Assembly: GCF_030345795.1 (NCBI RefSeq) | Contig: NZ_JAUALB010000001.1 | Location: 548,501 to 612,500 of the forward strand | Source: Micromonospora sp. WMMA1363 | Lineage (GTDB): Bacteria > Actinomycetota > Actinomycetes > Mycobacteriales > Micromonosporaceae | Length of the DNA: 64,000 bases | Reading direction: 5' to 3' | Part shown: positions 36,256 to 44,865 of the stretch, in pieces | How positions within the stretch are numbered: the first letter of the stretch is position 1 | Layout of the letters: each line of letters opens with the position of its first letter | Notes under the pieces: model-generated | Seen by the model: the letters and a program-made list of their open reading frames with translations, nothing else | Database searches by the model: none | What the model was told of the DNA's origin: nothing | Made by a program: the position numbers and the translations under genes

Positions 36256-37451
36256 GACGAGTGCTCGGAGGCAGGGGCCGGCTCCGCCCGGACGGTGGGC
36301 TGCGCCGTACCGCCGGGCAGCGGCACCACCCGGCGCCAGACGTCGAGATAGGCGGCTGCCTGGTGCTCCCAGGCCAGGACCGAGGTGAACCGTTCCCGGG
36401 CGATCGCCCGCATCTGCGCCAGTCCGCGTTCGTCGTCGAGCAACTCGTCCATCGCCTTGGCGAACTCGTCCGCGTCACCGGTCGAGACATACCGCCCGGC
36501 CGCATCGGCCGTGCGGCGGGTCTCCAGCAGGTCGACCGCGACCACCGGCAGACCGCGGGCCAGGTACTCCACGGTCTTGGCCATGGTGGACAGGTTCGTC
36601 ATGTCGCTGTGGATGTCCGGTTGGATACCGAGGGTGGCGCCGCGCAGGAGCGCGTCGACCTCCGGGGCCTGAAGCCACCCGGTGAAGCGGACCACGTCGG
36701 CGAGCCCACGTTCGTCGACCATGCTGCGCAGCCCGGGAAGACGCTCACCGTCGCCGGCGATGACCATCTCCCAGTCGTCCCGTCCGCGGAGGGCGGCGAG
36801 CCGCTCGGCTGCCAGCACGGCGCGGTCCACGTGATCCTGCTCGTTGATCACGCCGACGTAGACGATCCGCTTGCCGCCGGTGGCGTCGGCGCTGGTCGGA
36901 GTAGCGATCTCGCTGGCCGCGGGCCCGTTGCGGACGACCGTCACCCGCTCGGGCGGGCATCCGCCCCGGGTCAGCGCGATCTGCCGGTACGACTCGTTGG
37001 TGGCGACGACCTCGCTGGCGAACCGCATGGAGAGTCGCTCGAACCAGGTGAGGAACCTCGTGATGAAGGGGCGCGGAGCAGCCGTCTTGCAGGCGTACAA
37101 CTCCGGGCTGAGATCGTGGTGGTCGAAGATCCAGCCCCGGCCGGTCACGCGCATCACCAGGGCGAGTGGCCAGAACACGTCCGGCGGGTTGCAGACCTGG
37201 GCGGCCACCACCCGGTGCCGCACGACCAGCACAGCGAGGTGCCAGGCGACCCAGAGGAACGCCCAGGCGAATTCGCTCGCACCTGTTCCGCTGCCATGGA
37301 CGCTCCCTTCGGCGGCCGGTCGGCCGTCGTCGTAGCCAGGTTCTGTCGTGCCGCCGGCGGTGCGGCGGCGGCGAGGAGCGATGGTCGCTCCGTCACGATC
37401 GTGGAATCGGGGACTGACAACATCCCCCGTTGGTATCGAGCCGTCTGTCAA
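36252..37451 (-). CDS. Glycosyltransferase GT4, N-terminal domain apparently lost
   Basis: The protein is 399 residues. The C-terminal Rossmann half is complete: GKRIVYVGVINEQDHVDRAV, VIAGDGERLPGLRSMV, TMAKTVEYLARGLPVVAVDL. The N-terminal half starts only at EFAWAFLWVAWHLAVLVV; the usual first strands and glycine-rich loop (about 70-90 residues) are missing. They are replaced by about 60 low-complexity residues rich in Arg, Gly and Pro. No continuation was seen in the other frames. It may be inactive, or started elsewhere. It is first in the three-GT minus-strand operon, next to an AT-richer intergenic region. Confidence 0.65.
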   Translation of the reverse strand: MTDGSIPTGDVVSPRFHDRDGATIAPRRRRTAGGTTEPGYDDGRPAAEGSVHGSGTGASEFAWAFLWVAWHLAVLVVRHRVVAAQVCNPPDVFWPLALVMRVTGRGWIFDHHDLSPELYACKTAAPRPFITRFLTWFERLSMRFASEVVATNESYRQIALTRGGCPPERVTVVRNGPAASEIATPTSADATGGKRIVYVGVINEQDHVDRAVLAAERLAALRGRDDWEMVIAGDGERLPGLRSMVDERGLADVVRFTGWLQAPEVDALLRGATLGIQPDIHSDMTNLSTMAKTVEYLARGLPVVAVDLLETRRTADAAGRYVSTGDADEFAKAMDELLDDERGLAQMRAIARERFTSVLAWEHQAAAYLDVWRRVVPLPGGTAQPTVRAEPAPASEHSS

Positions 37452-37654
37452 CCCGCCGACTGATTGATCGGTAAGTTAGAAATACCACCTCTCGACCCGG
37501 TTTGAAGTATCGGCCGGGTGTGCTTCTTTTCTTGCCAAAGGGCCGCCGGCGCGGTGACACTTGCGGGTACCCGTAGCATCGTGTCCGCGTCCGTCTCGCC
37601 GCGTGCCGAGTGCGGCGTGACCTTTTCTCGCCCGAACCTCGGCAAGGGGATGTA
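37452..37654. other. AT-richer divergent promoter region of the polysaccharide locus
   Basis: About 200 bases between divergent operons, with clearly more A/T (37460-37540) than anywhere nearby. GGGTACCC 37565-37572 is a palindrome flanked by GACAC 37556-37560 and GTGTC 37581-37585. TAGCAT 37574-37579 is a possible -10 for the + strand operon. No gene seen. Confidence 0.4.
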
Positions 37655-38632
37655 GTGGACCTCTGGGACATGACCAAGCTGCTCTTCCGGCGCTGGCGCA
37701 TCTCCCTGCCGCTCCTGCTGACCGTCCTCGTCCTGGTTGGTGTGGCGAGCCAGACGGTGAAGCCGGACTACAGCGCGAAGGCGCACATCCAGCTGATCCC
37801 GCCACCGGTGGTCACCCTCCCGGATGGGCAGCAGAAGCCGATCAAGAATCCCTGGTTCGACCTCGGCTATGTGGCGCTGGGCAACGCCGCGATGATCGAC
37901 GTGACCCGGCAGTCCGTGCTCAAGCAGATGGTGGCGGACGGTCTGTCCGACAACGTCACCGTCACGATGGACCGCGTTCCCCTGTTCGAGATCGAGACGG
38001 TGGGCAACTCCCCGGAACAGGCGACGGCCACCGCCCAGCGGATGCTCGCGCTGATCAGTGAGGCGGTCGCCGGACGGCAGGCCTCGCTGCAGGTAGCGGA
38101 GAGCGATCTGATCACGACGCTCGCGATCGACGACGGCACCGAGGTCGAGGTCCAGAACTCCAAGCTCATGCGGGTGATGGTCGTGGCGCTGGGTGCCGGA
38201 CTGCTGTTCACGGCCGGGGTGACGGTCGCCGTGGACGCCTGGCTGCGCCGACGGGCCCGGCGCCGGACGGAGACCGGGACCGGTTCGGCGGACGCCGAGG
38301 CGGAGGCCGGTGCCCGACCCGCCACGGCCAGTCCTTCCGCCGCGCCCTTCGACGGCGAGATCACGCAGGTGGTGGGGAAGGTGCCCCGGGTGGGGCCCAG
38401 CCCGGCGGTAGGGGCTTCCGCGCCGCGAGTGGCTCCGCAGCCGACCGAGGTGCCGACGAGTGATCGGGGCGGGCAGCAGCCCTGGCGGGACCGCCCCGCC
38501 GGGGACCAGCCCGCCCGCCGGACCGACCCCGATCCGCGCCGTCCGGCGTCGGCGTCGGCCGACGCGACCGTCGTCCTCCCCGTGTCCCACTCCACCACCT
38601 GGCCACGTGGGGGCAGGGCCGACAGGTCGTGA
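37655..38632 (+). CDS. Wzz-like chain-length / polysaccharide co-polymerase protein
   Basis: The protein is 325 residues. Two membrane helices bracket a periplasm-side domain: LLLTVLVLVGVASQTV (about 15-35) and MVVALGAGLLFTAGVTVAVD (about 170-190). DYSAKAHIQLIPP after the first helix is the Wzz start. The C-terminal 130 residues are Pro/Arg/Ala-rich and presumably cytoplasmic, without a Walker-type kinase. GTG 37655 has AAGGGGA four bases upstream. First gene of the + strand operon; likely sets glycan chain length with the Wzy next door. Confidence 0.75.
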   Translation: MDLWDMTKLLFRRWRISLPLLLTVLVLVGVASQTVKPDYSAKAHIQLIPPPVVTLPDGQQKPIKNPWFDLGYVALGNAAMIDVTRQSVLKQMVADGLSDNVTVTMDRVPLFEIETVGNSPEQATATAQRMLALISEAVAGRQASLQVAESDLITTLAIDDGTEVEVQNSKLMRVMVVALGAGLLFTAGVTVAVDAWLRRRARRRTETGTGSADAEAEAGARPATASPSAAPFDGEITQVVGKVPRVGPSPAVGASAPRVAPQPTEVPTSDRGGQQPWRDRPAGDQPARRTDPDPRRPASASADATVVLPVSHSTTWPRGGRADRS

Positions 38633-40011
38633 CCGCGACCGCGTACCATCCCGTCGATCTCGAGCCGTCGCTCCTGACCCACGGCACGTACAGCATTCGC
38701 CGCCGCCGGTCCCGGCTGGACGTCTCGACGCTGCTGGGCGTCACCGTCGTCCTACTCTACGTCCTGCCGGGCACGCTGATCGTGCCCAACCTGACCTACG
38801 CGGGCCGCCCGGCGCTGCTCGTGGCGATGCTGCTCTTCGCCTGGTGGTGCCTGGCCCGGCTCAATCCGAGGCTGCTGCTCATGGGACCGCAGCCGATCCG
38901 GTGGGTGCTCTGTGTCTATCTGGTAGCCCACCTCCTGTCGTACCTCGCCGGTCTGATGCGCGGTCTACCGAGCCAGGAAGCGAACGCCCAGGACTTCGCG
39001 ATGCTGCAGCTGTTCGAGTTCCTCGGCATCGCGCTGATCGCCGCCGACGGGATCCGTAACTGGGACCGGCTCAACCGGGTCCTGCGGGTGGCGGTGTGGT
39101 GTAGCGGGTTCATGGCGATCGTGGGCATCCTCCAGGCTGTCTTCAAGTACGACGTCTCGGCGCACCTGGTGATCCCCGGCCTGGAGGTCAAGGGCGGCCT
39201 GGCGGGCTTTGGCCAGCGGGGGGACGAGGGGCAGTTCCGGGTGGCCGGAACCACCGTCCACTACATCGAGTACAGCGCGGTCATGGCGATGATGGTGCCC
39301 TTCGCCATCCACGTGGCCCGGTTCGCGCCGCAGAAGGGTCATCGGCGGCTGGCCGCGGTGTGCGCGATGCTCGCGGCCGTCGCGAACCCGATGTCGATCT
39401 CCCGCACCGGCATCGTCGCGCTTGCACTGGCCCTGCTCGTCATGGTGCCCATCTGGTCGTGGCGGCTGCGGTACACGTTCCTCTTCCTCGGCGCCGGCGC
39501 CGTGATGGCGATCACGCTGCTCAAGCCGGGCGTGCTCGGCACGCTCAAGGCGATGTTCCTGAACGTGGGCGTCGACCCGAGCATCGAGGGCCGGACGAAC
39601 GACTACGATCTGGTGTCGCACTTCTTCGGCCAGCGGCCCTGGCTGGGGCGGGGGCCCAGGACGCTGCTCGACCACCCGGTACACGACACCATCCTGGACA
39701 ACCAGTGGCTCTATACCCTGGTGACAGGTGGCGTCCTCGGCGTGCTCGCGCTGCTCGCGGTGCACGTGGTCAGCATCGTGCTCGCCGTGATCGCGTTCCG
39801 TCGGGCCACCCGGGACGAGGACCGACACCTCTGCGTGGCCCTCATCTCGGCCCAGGTGGTGGCCGTGGTGGTCGGTGGCACCTTCGACTCGCTCTACTAC
39901 ACGACCTTCGCCATGAGCCTGGCCCTCTTCGTGGGCCTCAGCGGCGCGGTGTGGCGGTTGACCCACCCCGCCCGCATTATCCGTACCTCGACCGTCCGGG
40001 GACTCGATTGA
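38629..40011 (+). CDS. O-antigen ligase / polymerase family membrane protein
   Basis: The protein is 460 residues with about ten membrane segments. The Wzy_C-type region includes IEYSAVMAMMVPFAIHVARF, NPMSISRTGIVALALALLV and the external loop FGQRPWLGRGPRTLLDHPVH. It should polymerise or ligate undecaprenyl-linked repeats outside the membrane. GTG 38629 overlaps the Wzz stop (GTGA) and its TGA is overlapped by a TTG for the next gene. Confidence 0.88.
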   Translation: MTATAYHPVDLEPSLLTHGTYSIRRRRSRLDVSTLLGVTVVLLYVLPGTLIVPNLTYAGRPALLVAMLLFAWWCLARLNPRLLLMGPQPIRWVLCVYLVAHLLSYLAGLMRGLPSQEANAQDFAMLQLFEFLGIALIAADGIRNWDRLNRVLRVAVWCSGFMAIVGILQAVFKYDVSAHLVIPGLEVKGGLAGFGQRGDEGQFRVAGTTVHYIEYSAVMAMMVPFAIHVARFAPQKGHRRLAAVCAMLAAVANPMSISRTGIVALALALLVMVPIWSWRLRYTFLFLGAGAVMAITLLKPGVLGTLKAMFLNVGVDPSIEGRTNDYDLVSHFFGQRPWLGRGPRTLLDHPVHDTILDNQWLYTLVTGGVLGVLALLAVHVVSIVLAVIAFRRATRDEDRHLCVALISAQVVAVVVGGTFDSLYYTTFAMSLALFVGLSGAVWRLTHPARIIRTSTVRGLD

Positions 40012-40850
40012 CCAGCATCATCATTGCCGCGCACAACGAGGCCGCCGTCCTCGACCGCTGCCTCGACAGAGTGCTGCGCGACACCGCCGTCGCGGATCCG
40101 GCGCAGGTGATTGTCGTAGCCAACGGTTGTACGGACGACACGGCGGCGGTGGCCCGGCGCCGCGGCGTCACCGTCGTCGAGTTGGCAGAGCCGGGTAAGG
40201 CCGCAGCCCTCAACGCCGGTGACGCCATCGCGACCAGCTATCCGCGCGTCTACCTGGACGCCGACGTGGTGCTCGACGAGGGCGGCATCCACGTGCTGGC
40301 CCGGGAAGTGGAGCGCACGGGCGCGCTCGCCGCCGTTCCGACCCGTCGGATGGAGTTGTCCGGACGCTCGCCGGCGGTGCGCGCCTACTACACCATCCAC
40401 TCCCGACTGCCCGCCGTCGTCGGCGGTCTGTATGGCCGAGGTGTGATCGCCCTTTCCCGGCAGGGACGGGCGAGGTTCGGGCGGTTTCCCGAGGAGACCG
40501 CCGATGACCTCTTTCTCGACTCGCTCTTCGTCGAGCGGGAACGGCTCGTCGTGACGTCGGTGACCGTACGGGTGGCGGCACCCATGCGTGTCGGCGACCT
40601 GGTCCGTCGTCTCGTCCGGGTCCGCGCCGGCAACGCCGCGTTGCGCGACGCTCTGCCCGGGGTCCGCCGTTCGCGTCAGAGTTCCTGGCTGACGGATGTG
40701 GTGCTCCGCGCCCCCTGGTTGTCCCCGGCCGCCGTCTGCTACGTGACGATTACTCTCCTGGCCGAGCGAGGTGCCCGCCGAGCGCGGCGAACGGGCCGGA
40801 TCGCCTGGGCCCATGACCGATCGAGTCGGACCACCGGTGGAAAAGCCTGA
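40008..40850 (+). CDS. Glycosyltransferase family 2, TTG start
   Basis: The protein is 280 residues. TSIIIAAHNEAAVLDRCLDR and VIVVANGCTDDTAAVARRRG open a GT-A fold, and RVYLDADVVLDEGGIHVLAR has the DADV metal motif. PEETADDLFLDSLF is the later acidic motif. A C-terminal hydrophobic stretch (WLSPAAVCYVTITLLAERGA) may anchor it. TTG 40008 overlaps the stop of the ligase/polymerase gene (TTGA); the longer frame upstream is antisense-like shadow coding. Confidence 0.88.
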   Translation: MTSIIIAAHNEAAVLDRCLDRVLRDTAVADPAQVIVVANGCTDDTAAVARRRGVTVVELAEPGKAAALNAGDAIATSYPRVYLDADVVLDEGGIHVLAREVERTGALAAVPTRRMELSGRSPAVRAYYTIHSRLPAVVGGLYGRGVIALSRQGRARFGRFPEETADDLFLDSLFVERERLVVTSVTVRVAAPMRVGDLVRRLVRVRAGNAALRDALPGVRRSRQSSWLTDVVLRAPWLSPAAVCYVTITLLAERGARRARRTGRIAWAHDRSSRTTGGKA

Positions 40851-41020
40851 CCGGTCGTGGGGGCGGAACAGTCCCATATCGTGGGGCGTGCTCTCGCCGG
40901 GCGGCGCTAGGCTCGTGCCTCGGCCGATTGGCCAGTCGATTGGGCCAGCCGAGCGGGCCGGCGCCGACCGGTGGTGCATCCAGCCGACCGGCCGGCACCG
41001 AACGTAGCAGACCGGCGGCG

Positions 41021-41056
41021 TTGAGTACAGGTTGGCGCGGAATACTTTCGAGGGAG
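41021..41056 (+). promoter_or_regulatory. Possible promoter and ribosome-binding site of the DUF4082 gene
   Basis: TTGAGT 41021-41026 and TACTTT 41043-41048 are 16 bases apart. GAGGGAG 41050-41056 is seven bases before GTG 41064. The predicted start would fall close to the ribosome-binding site, so one of the two calls may be off. Confidence 0.3.
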
Positions 41057-41063
41057 CAGCGTC

Positions 41064-44000
41064 GTGAACGGAGAGCAGGGGCGGATCGCCGGTCGCGGCG
41101 TCGCGTCAGTGTGGTCCACAGTGCGTGCACGCCGTGGGTTCCTGACGCGCCGCGCGACGGGTGCGCTCGCGCTCGTCGTGGCGGTCGCGGCAGGCGCGTT
41201 CGTGGCCCCCGGTTCGGCTCAGGCTGATCCGTGTAACCCGGTGGTCAACCCGGTCGTCTGTGAGAACAGCAAACCGGGCACCCCGGCCTCGGCGTGGGAC
41301 GTGGACGGCAGTGGCGATCCGTCGATCCAGGGGTTCGCGACGGACATCAGCGTCAACGCGGGACAGCGAGTCGATTTCAAGATCAAGACCGACGCGGCGG
41401 CGTACATCATCGACATCTACCGGCTCGGCTGGTACGGCGGTGACGGAGCTCGCAAGGTCGCGAGCGTCGACCCCTCGGCGCCGTTGCCGCAAACGCAGCC
41501 CGACTGCATCACCGACGCCGCCACCGCGCTGTTCGACTGCGGCAACTGGGCGGTCTCCGCCTCCTGGACCGTGCCCTCGACCGTGGTCTCCGGCGTCCAC
41601 ATCGCCCGGCTGCAGCGTACCGACACCGGCGGGAACAGCCACATCACCTTCGTCGTGCGGCAGGACGTCAGTACCTCCGACGTCTTCTTCCAGACCTCCG
41701 ACGCGACGTGGCACGCCTACAACAAGTACGGGGGCTCCGACTTCTACTCCGGCGGTGGCTCGGCCGGCCGCGCCTACAAGGTCAGCTACAACCGCCCCTT
41801 CGCCACCCGCAACAGCGTAGAACGGCGAGACTTCCTCTTCGGCGCCGAGTACCCGATGATCCGCTTCCTGGAGCGCAACGGGTACGACGTCAGCTACACC
41901 ACGAACGTCGACAGCGACCGGCGTGGCGAGCTGATCAAGAACCACAAGATCTTCCTCTCGGTGGGCCACGACGAGTACTGGTCGGGCGCCCAGCGGCAGA
42001 ATGTCGAGGCCGCCCGGGACGCCGGCACCCACCTCGCCTTCTTCAGCGGCAACTCGATCTACTGGAAGACCCGCTGGGAGCCGAGCAAGGACGGCAGCGA
42101 CACCGCCTACCGCACCCTCGTCTCCTACAAGGAGACCTGGGCCGAAGCGAAGATCGACCCGTCGAGTGCGTGGACCGGCACCTGGCGGGACCCGCGGTTC
42201 AGCCCCCCGTCCGACGGTGGGCGGCCGGAGAACGAGCTGATGGGCACCATGTTCATGGTCAACGACGGTGACCTCGCGTTGACCGTGCAGGCCGAGGAGG
42301 GCAGGTACCGCCTCTGGCGCAACACCGACCTCACCTCGCTGCCGGCCGGAACGTCCGCCACCCTCGCTCCGCACACGGTGGGTTACGAGTCGGACGAGGA
42401 CCTGGACAACGGCTTCCGGCCACCGGGTCTGATCCGGCTCTCCACGACCACCGGCGAGGTGCCGCAGGTGCTGCAGGACTTCGGCAACAAGGTCGCCCCC
42501 GGCACGACCACCCACCACCTCACCCTGTACCGCGCGGCCAGCGGTGCCCTGGTCTTCGGTGCCGGCACCATCCAGTACACCTGGGGCCTGGACGCGGTAC
42601 ACGACGGGCAGGCCACCCCGACCGACAGCCGGATGCAGCAGGCCGTCATCAACCTCTTCGCCGACATGGGTGTCCAGCCGGGCACCCTGATGACCGGCCT
42701 GGTGGCCGCTACCGCGTCGACCGACGGCACGGCGCCGACGGTTACGATCTCCACGCCGGCGGCGGGGGCAACGGTGGCCCGGGGCGGTGAGGTGACGCTT
42801 ACCGGCACCGCCAGCGACGTCGGCGGACGCGTCGCCGGGGTGGAGGTCTCCACGGACGACGGCGCGAGCTGGCACCCGGCGACCGGCACCACGTCCTGGT
42901 CGTACACCTTCTACGCGGCGGGCCTGAGCTCCCAGGTGGTGCGCGTCCGGGCCATCGACGACAGCGTCAACATCGGCACCCCGGCCACCCGGGAGTTCCC
43001 GCTCACCGGCCCGAACACGCTCTTCGGCCAGCGGGTGCCGAAGCGGCCCGCGGTGGCCGACGGCGCCGCGGTGGAGCTTGGCGTTCGGTTCACCCCGCAG
43101 ACCGACGGGTACGTCACCGGCGTCCGCTTCTACAAGGGAACCGGCAACACCGGCACCCACCTGGGTCGACTGTGGACCAAGTCAGGTCAGCTGCTGGCCG
43201 ACGGCACGTTCGCCGACGAGACGGCCAGCGGCTGGCAGAGCCTCAGCTTCGGCTCGCCCGTGCCGGTGACCGCCGGGGTCACCTACGTCGCGTCGTACTT
43301 CGCGCCGAACGGTAGCTACGCCGGCGACGACTGGTTCTTCACCAGCGACTGGACGAGCGGTCCGCTCACCGCGCCGCAGTCGGCCGCCGGTGGTGGCAAC
43401 GGCCTGTTCCGGTACGGGGGCTCGGGTGGCTTCCCGAACGAGACGTACGGTGCGGCCAACTACTACGTGGACGTCACCTTCGCGGTCAGCGCCGGCCTAC
43501 CGCCGGTCGTCACCTCCACCACCCCGACCGACGGCTCCGGCGACGTTCCGGTCGACAGCACGCCCTCGGCCGTCTTCTCGAAGGCGTTGGACCCCGCCAC
43601 GGTCTCCTTCACGCTGACCAAGGATGACACCCCGGTCGCCGGGACCAGCGCCTACGACGGGGCCCTGAAGAAGGTGACATTCACCCCGTCGGCCGCGCTG
43701 GACCCGTCGACCAGCTACACCGCCACGGTCACCGCCTCCGACGCCGAGGGCCGGTCGGGAAACGCCACCTGGTCGTTCTTCACCGCGCTCGACACCGAGC
43801 TGCACACCCTCTTTCCGCCGGACGCGGTCCCGGCGACGCCGGCGCACAACGACGCCAACGCGGTCGAGTTGGGCGTGACGTTCCAGCCGCGGGTCGACGG
43901 CCGGGTGGTCGGCATCCGCTTCTACCAGGGGCCGGGCAACACCGGCAGCCATCCGGTGACGCTGTGGTCCGCGGCTGGTACCCCGCTGCGCACCGTCACC

Positions 44001-44768
44001 CTGCCGAGCACGACCGCCGTGGGATGGCGTACCGCCTACTTCGCCAGCCCGCTCAACGTGGCGACGGGGACGAACTACGTGGCCTCCTACTTCGCGCCCG
44101 ACGGCTTCTACCCCGGCGACAACGGATACTTCGCCAACACCCAGACGGTCGGGCCGCTGGCGGCGCCGGGCGGTAGCAACGGTGTGTACCGCTACGGCGG
44201 GAGCGGTTTTCCCAACCAGTCCTACGCGTCGACGAACTACTGGGTGGACCCGCTCTTCCTGACCGACGAGGAGGTCGACCCCGGACCGCCGCCGCCTGGG
44301 GCACACGGGATCTTCGCCGTGACCGACGTCCCGCAGACCGCGAACTGGGACGACAACGCCGCCGTCGAGCTGGGGATGCGGTTCGTCCCGGCCGTCGACG
44401 GGCAGGTCTACGGTGTTCGGTTCTACAAGGGGCCGGGCAACACCGGCCCGCACACCGGTTCGCTCTGGTCCCCGGGCGGTAGGCGGTTGAGCACCGTGAC
44501 CTTCAGCGACGAGACCGCGTCAGGGTGGCAGACCGCGTACTTCCCGGCCGCCGTTGCGGTGAGCGCGGGTCAGCAGTACGTCATCTCCTACCACACCACC
44601 GTCGGGCAGTACGCGGTTACCGGTGGCGGTCTGGCCAGCCCGCGCACTGTCGGGCAGCTGACCGTACCGGCCTCGGGCGCGACCTACCGTTACGGTTCCG
44701 GGGACGGGTATCCGTCCTCGTCGTCGAGCGCGAACTACTGGGTCGATCTGGTGTTCGCTCCGTACTGA
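41064..44768 (+). CDS. Tat-exported DUF4082 multi-domain surface protein
   Basis: The protein is 1234 residues. RARRGFLTRRATGALALVVA is a twin-arginine signal with RRGFLT, cleaved near AQA at 54. Residues about 70-545 resemble the C-terminal domain of the N,N-dimethylformamidase beta subunit family (AAYIIDIYRLGWYGGDGARK, LSVGHDEYWSG). An Ig-like domain follows (about 556-650), then DUF4082 repeats at about 650-808, 913-1066 and 1080-1234. A Big_5-like Ig domain lies at about 813-910. Each DUF4082 starts near AAVELG-x-RF and ends in NYWVD or NYYVD. Likely binds or modifies the glycan outside the cell; activity unknown. Confidence 0.8.
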   Translation: MNGEQGRIAGRGVASVWSTVRARRGFLTRRATGALALVVAVAAGAFVAPGSAQADPCNPVVNPVVCENSKPGTPASAWDVDGSGDPSIQGFATDISVNAGQRVDFKIKTDAAAYIIDIYRLGWYGGDGARKVASVDPSAPLPQTQPDCITDAATALFDCGNWAVSASWTVPSTVVSGVHIARLQRTDTGGNSHITFVVRQDVSTSDVFFQTSDATWHAYNKYGGSDFYSGGGSAGRAYKVSYNRPFATRNSVERRDFLFGAEYPMIRFLERNGYDVSYTTNVDSDRRGELIKNHKIFLSVGHDEYWSGAQRQNVEAARDAGTHLAFFSGNSIYWKTRWEPSKDGSDTAYRTLVSYKETWAEAKIDPSSAWTGTWRDPRFSPPSDGGRPENELMGTMFMVNDGDLALTVQAEEGRYRLWRNTDLTSLPAGTSATLAPHTVGYESDEDLDNGFRPPGLIRLSTTTGEVPQVLQDFGNKVAPGTTTHHLTLYRAASGALVFGAGTIQYTWGLDAVHDGQATPTDSRMQQAVINLFADMGVQPGTLMTGLVAATASTDGTAPTVTISTPAAGATVARGGEVTLTGTASDVGGRVAGVEVSTDDGASWHPATGTTSWSYTFYAAGLSSQVVRVRAIDDSVNIGTPATREFPLTGPNTLFGQRVPKRPAVADGAAVELGVRFTPQTDGYVTGVRFYKGTGNTGTHLGRLWTKSGQLLADGTFADETASGWQSLSFGSPVPVTAGVTYVASYFAPNGSYAGDDWFFTSDWTSGPLTAPQSAAGGGNGLFRYGGSGGFPNETYGAANYYVDVTFAVSAGLPPVVTSTTPTDGSGDVPVDSTPSAVFSKALDPATVSFTLTKDDTPVAGTSAYDGALKKVTFTPSAALDPSTSYTATVTASDAEGRSGNATWSFFTALDTELHTLFPPDAVPATPAHNDANAVELGVTFQPRVDGRVVGIRFYQGPGNTGSHPVTLWSAAGTPLRTVTLPSTTAVGWRTAYFASPLNVATGTNYVASYFAPDGFYPGDNGYFANTQTVGPLAAPGGSNGVYRYGGSGFPNQSYASTNYWVDPLFLTDEEVDPGPPPPGAHGIFAVTDVPQTANWDDNAAVELGMRFVPAVDGQVYGVRFYKGPGNTGPHTGSLWSPGGRRLSTVTFSDETASGWQTAYFPAAVAVSAGQQYVISYHTTVGQYAVTGGGLASPRTVGQLTVPASGATYRYGSGDGYPSSSSSANYWVDLVFAPY

Positions 44769-44770
44769 CA

Positions 44771-44808
44771 ACCGGCGGCGCGGGGTCGTGTGGTCCCGCG
44801 CCGCCGGT
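44771..44808 (+). terminator. Terminator after the DUF4082 gene
   Basis: ACCGGCGGCGCGGG 44771-44784 pairs perfectly with CCCGCGCCGCCGGT 44795-44808 around a 10-base loop, three bases after the stop codon. Confidence 0.8.
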
Positions 44809-44865
44809 CGTCCGGTGACCTGACAGTCCGGCGGTACCCGCCGGGCGGCTCGAAGTGGGGGAGAA

